A stretch of DNA of 64,000 bases. It comes from Virgibacillus_P tibetensis (GTDB taxonomy: Bacteria; Bacillota; Bacilli; Bacillales; Amphibacillaceae). Both the position numbers and the translations under genes were made by a program. Of this stretch, positions 26,929 through 35,809 are shown in pieces. The notes under the pieces are model-generated. The model did not search any database and was not told the origin of the DNA. It saw only the letters and a list, made by a program, of their open reading frames with translations. The stretch covers positions 62,001 to 126,000 of the forward strand of contig NZ_JARZFX010000001.1 in NCBI RefSeq assembly GCF_036026595.1, written 5' to 3'. Position 1 is the first letter of the stretch. The number at the start of each line of letters is the position of its first letter.

Positions 26929-27639
26929 ATGAAACAAAAAATCCTTATTGTAGATGATGAAAGATCTATTGTTACCTTGCTTAAGTTTAATATTGAAAAA
27001 GCAGGATTCCAGACTGATATAGCCTATGATGGAAGAGAAGCTATTAAAAAAGCAATGCATGAACAGTTTAATCTCATTGTACTGGATTTAATGCTACCTG
27101 AAATGGATGGAATGGAAGTCTGCAAATACTTAAGGAATAATAAGATTGATACACCTATTTTAATGCTGACAGCCAAAGACGAAGAGTTTGATAAGGTGCT
27201 GGGCTTAGAACTGGGGGCGGATGACTACCTGACAAAGCCTTTTAGTCCAAAGGAAGTTATCGCAAGAATAAAAGCTATATTAAGAAGAACAAACAAACAA
27301 GTACCATATCAAAATTCGTCAATAAAAATTGGAGAGTTGACTGTTTACCCCGAGCGTTATGAAGCGGAAAAAGGTAACAAAGTGATTGCATTTACGAGAA
27401 AAGAATTCGAATTATTAATCTACCTTCTAAATAATAAAGGGAAAGTAATATCAAGGGACCAATTACTTAGTGGTGTTTGGGACTATGATTTTGTTGGGGA
27501 TACCAGGATTGTTGATGTGCATATTTCGCATCTAAGAGAAAAGATTGAACCAAATACAAGAAGGCCAGTGTATATTAAAACAATTAGAGGGCTTGGCTAC
27601 AAATTGGAGGAGCCGATTGATGAAAACACTATTTACTAA
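26929..27639 (+). CDS. phoP: Phosphate response regulator PhoP
   Basis: OmpR-type response regulator of the phosphate-starvation response. 236 residues: receiver domain 1-120 with acidic pocket D9/D10, phospho-acceptor D53 (VLDLMLPEMDG) and KPF lysine near 103; winged-helix DNA-binding domain about 130-230 (RDQLLSGVWDYDFVGDTRIVDVHISHLREKIE). ATG follows GGGGTGAGGGG. It overlaps phoR by 20 bases. Confidence 0.95.
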   Translation: MKQKILIVDDERSIVTLLKFNIEKAGFQTDIAYDGREAIKKAMHEQFNLIVLDLMLPEMDGMEVCKYLRNNKIDTPILMLTAKDEEFDKVLGLELGADDYLTKPFSPKEVIARIKAILRRTNKQVPYQNSSIKIGELTVYPERYEAEKGNKVIAFTRKEFELLIYLLNNKGKVISRDQLLSGVWDYDFVGDTRIVDVHISHLREKIEPNTRRPVYIKTIRGLGYKLEEPIDENTIY

Positions 27640-28996
27640 ACCTATATTTCCATATGTCATAGGCATTTTATTACTTATAATCAGTACTGGTATTGTATTA
27701 AGTCAAGTAATCGAAAACTATATTGTACTTATTGCTGTGTTATTAATAGAGTATATTATTTTAATGCTTTTACTGTTAAGTATTTTTGATAAATATATAA
27801 AACCAATTAAGAAGGTTACGAAGACTGTCGATAAGATAGTTAAAGGTAATTATCGTGCCAGAATTCATCATACAGGTAACAGTAATGTTGGAGAATTAAC
27901 TCATAAAATTAACACATTGGCACGTAACTTAAGTGAACTTTCCATGAATGAGCAAATGCAATCTGAACAGCTATCCACTGTCTTTGATAATACAGAAAGT
28001 GGTTTGGTGCTGATTGATGAAAAAGGCTATATTCACCTTGTAAATCGGAAGTTTGTATCTATGTTTGGGAAGTCGCAAAAGGAATATAAAGGGTATCTAT
28101 ATTATGATGTACTAGATAATGAGATCATCCATCAAACTGTTCAAAAGACATTTTTATACGAAAAAAATGTAAAAGAAGCTTTTACACATTTTGAAGGTGT
28201 TGATAAGTACTATTTGGAAATAGTAGGTGCGCCTATATTTAATGAGAGAAATATGTTGAAAGGAGCAGTGTTGGTCCTCTATGATATTACAGAATTGAAG
28301 AAGCTTGAATTAATGCGTAAGGACTTTGTTGCTAATGTATCACATGAACTTAAAACTCCAATCACCTCCATAAAAGGTTTTTCAGAAACCTTATTGGATG
28401 GTTCAATGAGTGATGAAATAGCAATTCGTGAATTTTTGGGAATTATATATAATGAAAGTCACCGCCTTCAGTTACTGATTGAGGATTTATTAACTCTATC
28501 AAGACTGGAAAAGGAAGATTTCCATCTTATTTTAACTGAAGTGGATATGTCGTCTTTAGTATCAGAACTAAAGCCGGTAATTGTACACAAGGCAGAGCAG
28601 AGGAAGTTAGAGCTGTCCATCCACGTTGATGAAAACAGTATACTAATGGCTGATAGTGAACGTGTGAAGCAAATCTTTATTAATCTGCTGGATAATGCAA
28701 TCAACTACACACCTGAAAAAGGGAAGATTTCGTTAGTAGTCAGCACAGCCGGCGATTTTATTGAAATAATGGTAAAAGATTCTGGCATAGGTATAGAGCA
28801 GGAAGCATTATCTCGTATTTTTGAAAGGTTTTATCGGGTCGACAAGGCACGAAGCAGAAATACAGGTGGTACAGGGCTAGGACTTGCAATTGTAAAGCAT
28901 ATAGTAGAAGTTCATGAAGGCGACATTAAGATTGAAAGTGAAGTAAATCAAGGTACAACAGTTTACGTTTATTTACCAAAGCAAAAACAGGACTAA
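27620..28996 (+). CDS. phoR: Sensor histidine kinase PhoR, without a large extracytoplasmic domain
   Basis: 458 residues. Two N-terminal membrane helices (about 8-26 and 33-54) are joined by only about six residues, so the large extracytoplasmic domain of B. subtilis PhoR is missing. Then come a HAMP-like region (about 58-110), PAS (about 115-215), HisKA with phospho-acceptor H242 in NVSHELKTP, and HATPase (DNAINYTPEKG; GIGIEQEALSRIFERFYR; GGTGLGLAIVK). ATG 27620 follows GGAGG; the frame extending upstream lies inside phoP. Sensing is probably cytoplasmic or through the PAS domain. Confidence 0.92.
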   Translation: MKTLFTKPIFPYVIGILLLIISTGIVLSQVIENYIVLIAVLLIEYIILMLLLLSIFDKYIKPIKKVTKTVDKIVKGNYRARIHHTGNSNVGELTHKINTLARNLSELSMNEQMQSEQLSTVFDNTESGLVLIDEKGYIHLVNRKFVSMFGKSQKEYKGYLYYDVLDNEIIHQTVQKTFLYEKNVKEAFTHFEGVDKYYLEIVGAPIFNERNMLKGAVLVLYDITELKKLELMRKDFVANVSHELKTPITSIKGFSETLLDGSMSDEIAIREFLGIIYNESHRLQLLIEDLLTLSRLEKEDFHLILTEVDMSSLVSELKPVIVHKAEQRKLELSIHVDENSILMADSERVKQIFINLLDNAINYTPEKGKISLVVSTAGDFIEIMVKDSGIGIEQEALSRIFERFYRVDKARSRNTGGTGLGLAIVKHIVEVHEGDIKIESEVNQGTTVYVYLPKQKQD

Positions 28997-29003
28997 TATA
29001 AAT

Positions 29004-29038
29004 GGTATCCTCTCAACCAGGGGATGCTTTTTATTTTT
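29004..29038 (+). terminator. Terminator after phoPR
   Basis: GGTATCCTCT pairs with GGGGATGC (with G-U pairs) and runs into TTTTTATTTTTT. Confidence 0.75.
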
Positions 29039-29130
29039 TAACAGGGAATGTACTGTCATTATTTTTTCCTTTACGCAGACGGAATGGTAAAATACAAGTA
29101 GTGATTATTACGAATGGAGGAAACATACAT

Positions 29131-31770
29131 ATGCCAAACAAACTTGTATTAATAGATGGAAACAGTATTGTTTACCGTGCTTTTTTTGCATTGCCATTAC
29201 TAAACAATGATAAAGGTGTATATACAAATGCAGTGTACGGATTTACTACAATGCTTTTAAAAATCCTGGAAGAAGAAAAACCAACTCATATGCTCGTAGC
29301 ATTTGACGCCGGTAAAACCACATTTCGTCATGCGACCTATAAAGAATATAAAGGTGGCCGCCAAAAGACACCTCCTGAGTTATCAGAACAATTTCCACTG
29401 GTTAAAGAGTTACTAGATGCGTTTCAGATCTCTCATTATCAACTTGAAAATTATGAGGCTGACGATATTATAGGTACACTTTCGGCACGAGGCAGAAATG
29501 AGGAATGGGATGTTACCGTCATATCTGGGGATAAGGACTTGTTGCAGCTTGTATCTGACAGGGTAACAGTGAGCTTAACCAAAAAAGGAATCAGTGAAGT
29601 GGAACGGTATACGCCAGCTTTCTTAAAAGAAAAAATGGAAATAACACAAGATCAAATTATTGATCTGAAGGCTCTGATGGGTGACAGTTCTGATAATATT
29701 CCTGGCGTTCCAGGGGTAGGACAAAAAACGGCAACCAAATTGTTAAAGCAATTTGAAACTCTGGATGAGGTATACAAGCATGTTGAAGATATTAGTGGCA
29801 AGAAGTTAAAAGAGAAACTCCTTACCCATAAAGATGATGCTTATATGAGTAAGGAATTAGTAACGATCAATCTGAACACCCCAATATCTGTAACGCTTGA
29901 CGATATTAGCTATGAGGAGTATCAGCCTAGTAATGTAAGTGGCATATTTAAAGAATTCGGATTCCAATCATTACTGAACAAACTAGGTGATGAGTCAGAT
30001 GAAGAGGCTGATGGAAAAGACGAACTAAAGGATATAGAATACACTATAGTAAGTGAAATTACGGAAGAGATGTTTACCGGCAAAGAAGCATTCGTCGTAG
30101 AAATGCTGGAGGAAAATTACCACCAGGCTACCATCGAAGGATTTGGTATTGTAAATGAGCAGAATAACTATTTTATCCCTGCCGATGTAGCATGGAAGTC
30201 TGAGGAATTTAAAATATGGGCAGAGGACAGCAGTAAAATAAAATATGTCTTTGATTCGAAGAAAACGTTAGTAGCTTTATTAAATCATGGTATTCATATT
30301 AAAGGTATTTCATTTGATATGTTTCTAACATCCTATCTTCTTAATCCATCAGAAAATCACCATGATATCCCTGCTGTCGGTAATCGCATGGGTCACAAAA
30401 ACGTTTTATTTGATGAGGAAGTTTATGGTAAGGGTGCCAAACTTAAAATGCCGGATCTGCCTGCACTGAGTGATCATATTGTAAGGAAAACAGCTACTTT
30501 GTTCGCATTGAAAAAGGAAATGGAAGAACAGCTTAAAATGACCGAGCTATATGTTTTATGTAAAGAACTTGAAATGCCGCTTGCTTTAATTTTAGGAGAA
30601 ATGGAATACACAGGGGTACATGTTGATACCGAGCAACTCGACGTAATGAGAGTGGATTTAAAACAACGATTAAGTGATCTGGAAAATGAGGTATACGAAC
30701 TTGCTGGTGAATCATTTAACTTAAATTCACCGAAACAATTAGGTCCGATACTATTTGAAAAACTAAAGTTACCAGTGATCAAGAAAACAAAGACCGGCTA
30801 TTCAACTGCAGCAGATGTATTGGAACAATTAGCAAATGAGCATGAAATCATACCTAAGCTTCTCTTATACAGACAGTTGGGTAAACTGCAATCAACCTAT
30901 ATTGAGGGTCTCTTAAAAGTAGTAGATAGCAATACGAATAAAATTCATACGCGATTTAATCAAGCATTGACACAAACTGGCAGATTGAGTTCGATTGAGC
31001 CTAACTTACAAAATATTCCTATTCGATTGGAAGAAGGGCGAAAGATACGTCAAGCATTTGTTCCTTCGAAAAAGGACTGGATCATATTTGCAGCTGACTA
31101 TTCGCAAATAGAATTGCGTGTCCTGGCACATATAGCTAAGGATGAAAAATTAGTTGCCGCCTTTAAAAATGATTTGGACATCCATACACAAACAGCAATG
31201 GACGTTTTTCATGTTGATAGAGAAGAGATAACAGCTAACATGCGTCGACAAGCGAAGGCAGTTAACTTTGGAATTGTCTATGGAATCAGCGATTTTGGCT
31301 TGTCCCAAAACCTAGGAATTACTCGCAAAGAAGCAAAACAATTTATTGAGCGCTACTTTGAGAGTTATCCCGGTGTTAAAAAATACATGAACGAAATTGT
31401 GCAGGATGCAAAACATAAAGGCTATGTAAGCACATTAATGAAAAGAAGAAGGTATTTACCCGAAATAACAAGCAGAAACTTTAATTTACGCAGTTTCGCT
31501 GAGCGTACAGCGATGAACACACCGATACAGGGAACTGCAGCCGATATAATTAAAAAAGCAATGATTGATTTACATGGAAAACTATTGGAAGAGAAACTAA
31601 GTGCGCGCATGCTGTTACAGGTGCATGATGAACTAATCATTGAGGCACCAAGAGAAGAAATAGAGCAATTAAAAGATATAGTACCAGCTATGATGGAAAA
31701 CACAGTAGACTTAATTGTGCCTTTAAAGGTCGATTATGCATATGGAGAAAGCTGGTTCGACGCAAAATAA
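29131..31770 (+). CDS. polA: DNA polymerase I
   Basis: Gap-filling polymerase with 5' nuclease; 879 residues, as in B. subtilis. Domains: 5' nuclease (1-about 290, LIDGNSIVYRAFFALP; GDSSDNIPGVPGVGQKTA), exonuclease-like (about 300-470) and polymerase (about 500-879, ADYSQIELRVLAHI, RRQAKAVNFGIVYG, QVHDELI). The 3'-5' exonuclease region lacks the D-x-E motif (it reads AFVVEMLEE), so proofreading is probably absent, as known for Bacillus Pol I. ATG 29131 is set by GGAGG; the longer frame runs into the phoR terminator. Confidence 0.96.
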   Translation: MPNKLVLIDGNSIVYRAFFALPLLNNDKGVYTNAVYGFTTMLLKILEEEKPTHMLVAFDAGKTTFRHATYKEYKGGRQKTPPELSEQFPLVKELLDAFQISHYQLENYEADDIIGTLSARGRNEEWDVTVISGDKDLLQLVSDRVTVSLTKKGISEVERYTPAFLKEKMEITQDQIIDLKALMGDSSDNIPGVPGVGQKTATKLLKQFETLDEVYKHVEDISGKKLKEKLLTHKDDAYMSKELVTINLNTPISVTLDDISYEEYQPSNVSGIFKEFGFQSLLNKLGDESDEEADGKDELKDIEYTIVSEITEEMFTGKEAFVVEMLEENYHQATIEGFGIVNEQNNYFIPADVAWKSEEFKIWAEDSSKIKYVFDSKKTLVALLNHGIHIKGISFDMFLTSYLLNPSENHHDIPAVGNRMGHKNVLFDEEVYGKGAKLKMPDLPALSDHIVRKTATLFALKKEMEEQLKMTELYVLCKELEMPLALILGEMEYTGVHVDTEQLDVMRVDLKQRLSDLENEVYELAGESFNLNSPKQLGPILFEKLKLPVIKKTKTGYSTAADVLEQLANEHEIIPKLLLYRQLGKLQSTYIEGLLKVVDSNTNKIHTRFNQALTQTGRLSSIEPNLQNIPIRLEEGRKIRQAFVPSKKDWIIFAADYSQIELRVLAHIAKDEKLVAAFKNDLDIHTQTAMDVFHVDREEITANMRRQAKAVNFGIVYGISDFGLSQNLGITRKEAKQFIERYFESYPGVKKYMNEIVQDAKHKGYVSTLMKRRRYLPEITSRNFNLRSFAERTAMNTPIQGTAADIIKKAMIDLHGKLLEEKLSARMLLQVHDELIIEAPREEIEQLKDIVPAMMENTVDLIVPLKVDYAYGESWFDAK

Positions 31771-31784
31771 GGAGAATTAATCAC

Positions 31785-32612
31785 ATGCCAGAATTACCTG
31801 AAGTTGAAACGATTAAGAATACATTAAAGCATTATGTGATAAACAAAACGATTAAGGAAGTATCTGTTTACTGGCCTAATATTATAAAACATCCAGATGA
31901 CGCCGAGCAATTCAAACTGATACTGCCTGGACAAACCATTCGAGATATTACCCGTAAAGGGAAATTCCTGCTATTTCAATTAGATGATTATGTTCTTATT
32001 TCTCATTTAAGAATGGAAGGAAAGTACAGTGTTCATAAAACAATAGAACCAATAAAAAAACATACTCATGTTGTATTTGCATTTACTGATGGACAAGAGC
32101 TTCGTTATAACGACGTTCGTAAGTTTGGTACGATGCATGTTTACACAAAAGGAGATGAGATGTCCCAAAAGCCTTTAAGTCAACTAGGTCCTGACCCTTT
32201 CGATGAGGGGTTTACATTTGACTACTTTTATCAAAAATTGAAAAAGACTGAGCGAGTAATAAAAACGGCTTTATTGGATCAAACCATAGTGGCAGGGCTA
32301 GGAAATATATATGTTGATGAAACCTTATTCAGAGCTAACGTCCATCCATTGAAAAGATCAAGTAAGCTAAATAAAAAAGAAATAAGGTCTATTCAATGCC
32401 AGGCAATTGAAACATTAGAGGAAGCAGTAAAGCAGGGTGGTACTACGATACGTTCATATGTTAATGGACAAGGGGAGATGGGGATGTTTCAACAAAATCT
32501 GTTTGTGTATGGACAGGAAAACAAGCCCTGCAAGAAGTGTGGAAAACCAATCACGAAGATGAAAATAGGCGGACGCGGTACACATGTTTGCAAAACCTGT
32601 CAAAAAAACTAA
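31785..32612 (+). CDS. mutM: Formamidopyrimidine-DNA glycosylase MutM
   Basis: Removes 8-oxoguanine and formamidopyrimidines, with AP lyase activity. 275 residues: N-terminal catalytic PELPEVETIK (after Met removal Pro is the nucleophile), the helix-two-turn-helix with VAGLGNIYVDE, and a C-terminal zinc finger with two C-x2-C pairs (CKKC, CKTC). It lies 14 bases after polA with AAGGAGAA upstream, so it is co-transcribed with polA and coaE. Confidence 0.97.
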   Translation: MPELPEVETIKNTLKHYVINKTIKEVSVYWPNIIKHPDDAEQFKLILPGQTIRDITRKGKFLLFQLDDYVLISHLRMEGKYSVHKTIEPIKKHTHVVFAFTDGQELRYNDVRKFGTMHVYTKGDEMSQKPLSQLGPDPFDEGFTFDYFYQKLKKTERVIKTALLDQTIVAGLGNIYVDETLFRANVHPLKRSSKLNKKEIRSIQCQAIETLEEAVKQGGTTIRSYVNGQGEMGMFQQNLFVYGQENKPCKKCGKPITKMKIGGRGTHVCKTCQKN

Positions 32613-32625
32613 GAGGTGAAGCATG

Positions 32626-33225
32626 ATGACACTAGTTATAGGGCTTACTGGCAGTATTGCCAGTGGAAAGAGTACCGTTTCATTAATGTTTGATGAATTC
32701 AATATACCAGTAGTTGATGCTGATAAGCTTTCAAGAGAAGTTGTAAAGCCTGGTGAAAAGGCGTATGACAAAATAGTCAACACATTCGGCCACGAAATAT
32801 TACGGGATGATCAAACTTTGGACCGTAAGAAATTAGGTGGAATTATATTTGCTGATGAAGACAAACGCAAGCAACTCAATAGCATTGTACACCCTGCAGT
32901 AAGGGAAAGGATGATTTTTCGAAGGGATTCATTTATTGAAGCCGGTGAAACATGCGTTGTTCTTGACATACCTTTACTATTTGAAAGTAAACTTACACAT
33001 TTTGTTGATAAAACATTGGTCGTTTTTGTAGATGAAGGGGTGCAATTGAAGCGTTTGATGGAACGCGATGATTATACAGAAGTTGAGGCCTGGCAACGCA
33101 TTAAGTCTCAGATTTCAATTGATGAAAAGGCAAAAAAAGCAAACGCTATTATTGATAATAACGGAACCAAATATGAATCCTATATTCAGCTGGAAAAGTT
33201 GTTAAGGGAGTGGAAAATAATTTAA
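32626..33225 (+). CDS. coaE: Dephospho-CoA kinase CoaE
   Basis: Last step of CoA synthesis: phosphorylates dephospho-CoA. 199 residues with the P-loop GSIASGKST (about 8-16), the DADKLSREV motif and VLDIPLLFESKL. Two adjacent ATG codons (32623, 32626) exist; I use the second for ribosome spacing from AAGAGGTGA and because homologues start MTLVIGLTG. B. subtilis has ytaF between mutM and coaE; it is absent here. Confidence 0.95.
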   Translation: MTLVIGLTGSIASGKSTVSLMFDEFNIPVVDADKLSREVVKPGEKAYDKIVNTFGHEILRDDQTLDRKKLGGIIFADEDKRKQLNSIVHPAVRERMIFRRDSFIEAGETCVVLDIPLLFESKLTHFVDKTLVVFVDEGVQLKRLMERDDYTEVEAWQRIKSQISIDEKAKKANAIIDNNGTKYESYIQLEKLLREWKII

Positions 33226-33231
33226 ATGCAG

Positions 33232-33267
33232 AAGCCGGATGAAAGATATGTCTCATTCGGCCTTTTC
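33232..33267 (+). terminator. Terminator after coaE
   Basis: GCCGGATGA pairs with TCATTCGGC (one G-U) and is followed by CTTTTCTATT. Confidence 0.8.
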
Positions 33268-33320
33268 TATTATATTGAAAGTTGAAACATATAGAAAAAC
33301 CGAAATAAAAAACACATTTC

Positions 33321-33348
33321 TTGCTTAATATGTTATACTATTTAATAT
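33321..33348 (+). promoter_or_regulatory. Promoter of gapB
   Basis: TTGCTT, a 16-base spacer and TAATAT, with a start expected near 33355. A CcpN-like site lies in the spacer. Confidence 0.55.
33329..33339 (+). promoter_or_regulatory. Candidate CcpN operator, site I, at gapB
   Basis: TATGTTATACT fits the CcpN consensus TRTGHYATAYW (recalled from B. subtilis work) at all eleven positions and lies between the -35 and -10 elements. Confidence 0.6.
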
Positions 33349-33360
33349 AAAAACCCAATA

Positions 33361-33371
33361 AGTGTAACATA
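33361..33371 (-). promoter_or_regulatory. Candidate CcpN operator, site II, at gapB
   Basis: On the minus strand this reads TATGTTACACT, one mismatch from TRTGHYATAYW. It lies about 6-16 bases after the expected transcript start, facing site I. A paired arrangement is known at CcpN-repressed gluconeogenic promoters. Confidence 0.45.
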
Positions 33372-33387
33372 TATAGGAGGATTTCAA

Positions 33388-34416
33388 ATGAATAAAACTC
33401 GCATTGCTATTAATGGATTTGGCCGTATCGGACGAATGGTTTTCCGCCAGGCTATTGAAGATGATCAGTTAGAGGTTGTTGCAATTAACGCAAGCTACCC
33501 TTCAGAAACGCTTGCGCACTTAATAAAGTATGACAGTGTACATGGTATTTTCAATGGAGAAGTGAAAGCGCTTAATAATAGTTTAGAAATAAATAATAAA
33601 GAAGTCATGTTGGTAAATTCGCGGGAACCCGAACTGTTACCATGGAAAGAGTATGATATAGATGTTGTGGTTGAAGCAACAGGGAAGTTTAAAACGAAGG
33701 AAAGTGCTGGTCTGCATATTGTAGCCGGTGCGAAGAAGGTTGTTATAACAGCACCAGGTAAACAAGTTGATAAAACTATTGTAATGGGTGTTAATGAAGA
33801 AACGTATCAGCCAGAAGAAGATAATGTGATATCCAATGCTTCTTGTACAACAAATTGCTTAGCGCCGGTGGTTAAGGTGCTGGACGATAACTTTGGAATT
33901 GTGAATGGTTTAATGACCACCGTTCATGCATTCACAAATGATCAAAAGAATCTGGATAATCCACATAAGGACTTACGCAGGGCCCGTGGCTGTACGCAAT
34001 CTATAATTCCAACCTCCACAGGAGCTGCTAAAGCACTGGGTGAAGTGTTACCACACCTAAGTGGTAAGCTTCACGGTATGGCTTTAAGAGTTCCGACACC
34101 TAATGTATCTTTAGTAGATTTGGTTGTGGACGTTGAAAGTAACGTAACAATAGAGGATATAAATAATGCATTCAGAGCAGCAGCTTCTCAAGAGTTGCAG
34201 GGTATTTTAAAGTTCAGTGAGGATCCACTGGTAAGCATTGATTACACAACAACTGATTACTCAGCAATTATTGACGGTCTATCTACAATGGTTATGGGTG
34301 ATAATAAGGTGAAAGTTCTTGCATGGTATGATAATGAATGGGGTTATTCTAAGCGAGTTGTTGATTTGACAAAGTACGTAGGAAGTAAGATAAACCAAAA
34401 GCAAGTTCAACTTTAA
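33388..34416 (+). CDS. gapB: Gluconeogenic glyceraldehyde-3-phosphate dehydrogenase GapB
   Basis: 342 residues. NAD(P)-binding INGFGRIGRM at the N-terminus, catalytic ASCTTNC (Cys near 154) and the C-terminal AWYDNEWGYS. The NASYPSETLAHLIKYDS stretch has Ala-Ser where glycolytic GapA has the NAD-selecting Asp (NDLTD), which fits NADP preference and the gluconeogenic role. Position beside coaE and upstream of nrdR is that of B. subtilis gapB. ATG follows TAGGAGG. CcpN-like sites upstream suggest repression during growth on glucose. Confidence 0.95.
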   Translation: MNKTRIAINGFGRIGRMVFRQAIEDDQLEVVAINASYPSETLAHLIKYDSVHGIFNGEVKALNNSLEINNKEVMLVNSREPELLPWKEYDIDVVVEATGKFKTKESAGLHIVAGAKKVVITAPGKQVDKTIVMGVNEETYQPEEDNVISNASCTTNCLAPVVKVLDDNFGIVNGLMTTVHAFTNDQKNLDNPHKDLRRARGCTQSIIPTSTGAAKALGEVLPHLSGKLHGMALRVPTPNVSLVDLVVDVESNVTIEDINNAFRAAASQELQGILKFSEDPLVSIDYTTTDYSAIIDGLSTMVMGDNKVKVLAWYDNEWGYSKRVVDLTKYVGSKINQKQVQL

Positions 34417-34444
34417 GAATTTAAAAGAATTAAATAGATAAATG

Positions 34445-34489
34445 GCACCGAATTTGAGATGAAACAGGATCTAATTCGGTGCTTTTTTT
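34445..34489 (+). terminator. Terminator after gapB
   Basis: GCACCGAATT pairs with AATTCGGTGC, with an inner AGAT/ATCT helix, followed by T7. Confidence 0.92.
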
Positions 34490-34632
34490 CTTATCTATTG
34501 GAATCCCTTTCCACAAAAATTAGTTAGAAATTTAGATTGGGAAGGAATTCAACATAGAGGATTTAGTCGAAACGTGTTAAAATAGATATATTATACATAT
34601 GTAATTGAATATTACTGACGGGGTGTCATAAA

Positions 34633-35019
34633 ATGGCTATTCGCAATACGCTATCCAAATACTTTAACAATCATGCGGAATCAAGTGAAAAACATTGGGA
34701 TTCATCCCTTCAAACACATTACTACAAGACATCTAAAGATAAGGCAATGCGCATGCTAGAAAATATGTTCAGTAACCCACAGGTTTATGCTGTGAACTCA
34801 ATTTCCCAAGAACATGGGGAGATTAGTGCTTACATAAAAAAAGGGAAGAAAGCTTTTATTGTTGCTACTGTAATAATGGTCAAACCATATCAGACCGCAA
34901 TTGATTTTTCAGTTACAACAGAATCTGCCCTTCCTTTTGATTTTGGATACAGTACGAAAGTAATCCAGAATTTATATGGACAGGTCACTAAAGAACTGAC
35001 TTTAATTCCTAATAAATAA
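34633..35019 (+). CDS. Conserved protein of unknown function
   Basis: 128 residues, no signal peptide or membrane helix. N-terminus NTLSKYFNNHAESSEKHWDSSL, then a mixed alpha/beta region (SAYIKKGKKAFIVATVIMVKPYQTAIDFSV). I recall similar Bacillaceae proteins annotated only as cytosolic protein. It occupies the place where B. subtilis has speD (S-adenosylmethionine decarboxylase) but shows no similarity to it. ATG follows ACGGGGTG. Confidence 0.7.
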   Translation: MAIRNTLSKYFNNHAESSEKHWDSSLQTHYYKTSKDKAMRMLENMFSNPQVYAVNSISQEHGEISAYIKKGKKAFIVATVIMVKPYQTAIDFSVTTESALPFDFGYSTKVIQNLYGQVTKELTLIPNK

Positions 35020-35054
35020 CACCTTGATAGAAACAATGAATGGGGTTGAACGAG

Positions 35055-35522
35055 TTGAGATGTTCAAATTGCCACTATAAAAGTACGAAGGTCCTTGATT
35101 CACGTCCAATTGAAGAAGGTCAATCTATTCGCAGAAGAAGAGAGTGTGAAGAGTGCGGCTTTCGATTCACCACATTTGAACGTATAGAAGAAGTTCCGTT
35201 AATAGTCGTGAAGAAAGAGGGAGCAAGACAGGAATACAGCCGGGAGAAACTTATTCGAGGCTTAATTAAAGCATGTGAAAAACGCCCGGTCCCCCTTGAA
35301 AAAATAGAAGCACTAGCACTTGATGTAGAAAAAGAACTACGAAATACTGGAGTTTCAGAAATAGACAGTAAAGAAATTGGCGAAATGGTAATGGACCGAC
35401 TATCTGATGTGGATGAAGTTGCTTATGTTCGCTTTGCTTCCGTATATCGTCAATTTAAAGACATTAGTGTATTTCTGGATGAATTAAAAGATTTAATTAA
35501 AGCGGACAAAAGAGATACTTGA
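35055..35522 (+). CDS. nrdR: Ribonucleotide reductase regulator NrdR
   Basis: Zinc-finger/ATP-cone repressor of ribonucleotide reductase genes. 155 residues: zinc ribbon CSNC...CEEC (about 3-34, with KVLDSRP and GQSIRRRRECEECG) and ATP-cone domain about 48-138. I place the start at TTG 35055, giving the family N-terminus MRCSNC, with GGGG about 9 bases upstream; the ATG at 35040 would add five residues not found in relatives. It precedes dnaB-dnaI, as in B. subtilis. Confidence 0.95.
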   Translation: MRCSNCHYKSTKVLDSRPIEEGQSIRRRRECEECGFRFTTFERIEEVPLIVVKKEGARQEYSREKLIRGLIKACEKRPVPLEKIEALALDVEKELRNTGVSEIDSKEIGEMVMDRLSDVDEVAYVRFASVYRQFKDISVFLDELKDLIKADKRDT

Positions 35523-35554
35523 TGAATTAAAGCGTAAACGCTACTCGGTTTTTT

Positions 35555-35767
35555 AAAAGGTAAGAAAGTAAAAATTTTGGCTGCAATTAATTCTTACACT
35601 TAAACAGCCACATCCAGCGCAAGCGCCCATCACCTATTGTCCTTGGCGGAAGCCTCCTTACGATAAGTCAACATCGATTCGCATACGCTCATCGTGTTTC
35701 CTTTATCTCATACGGTTCCGTCCAGGACATACGGTGATAAACGGTCGCCCTGCGCTTTTGTGCAAGA
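35555..35767. repeat. Dispersed intergenic repeat, copy 2, with a long imperfect hairpin
   Basis: The first 54 bases match copy 1 at 26091. The rest (35611-35763) folds on itself: AGCGCA/TGCGCT, ATCACC/GGTGAT, TGTCC/GGACA, GGCGGAA/TTCCG(T)CC and ACGAT/ATCGT are nested in the right order. It fills the 290-base gap between nrdR and dnaB. No open frame of note lies within it. Confidence 0.75.
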
Positions 35768-35809
35768 TCAAGACGAGTAGTAAATATAAGGAAATGAAAG
35801 GGCATGAAT

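Noticed and set aside
27545..27619. 25-codon N-terminal extension of phoR
   Set aside because: Lies inside phoP in another frame; the GGAGG before 27620 and the family start decide the shorter form.
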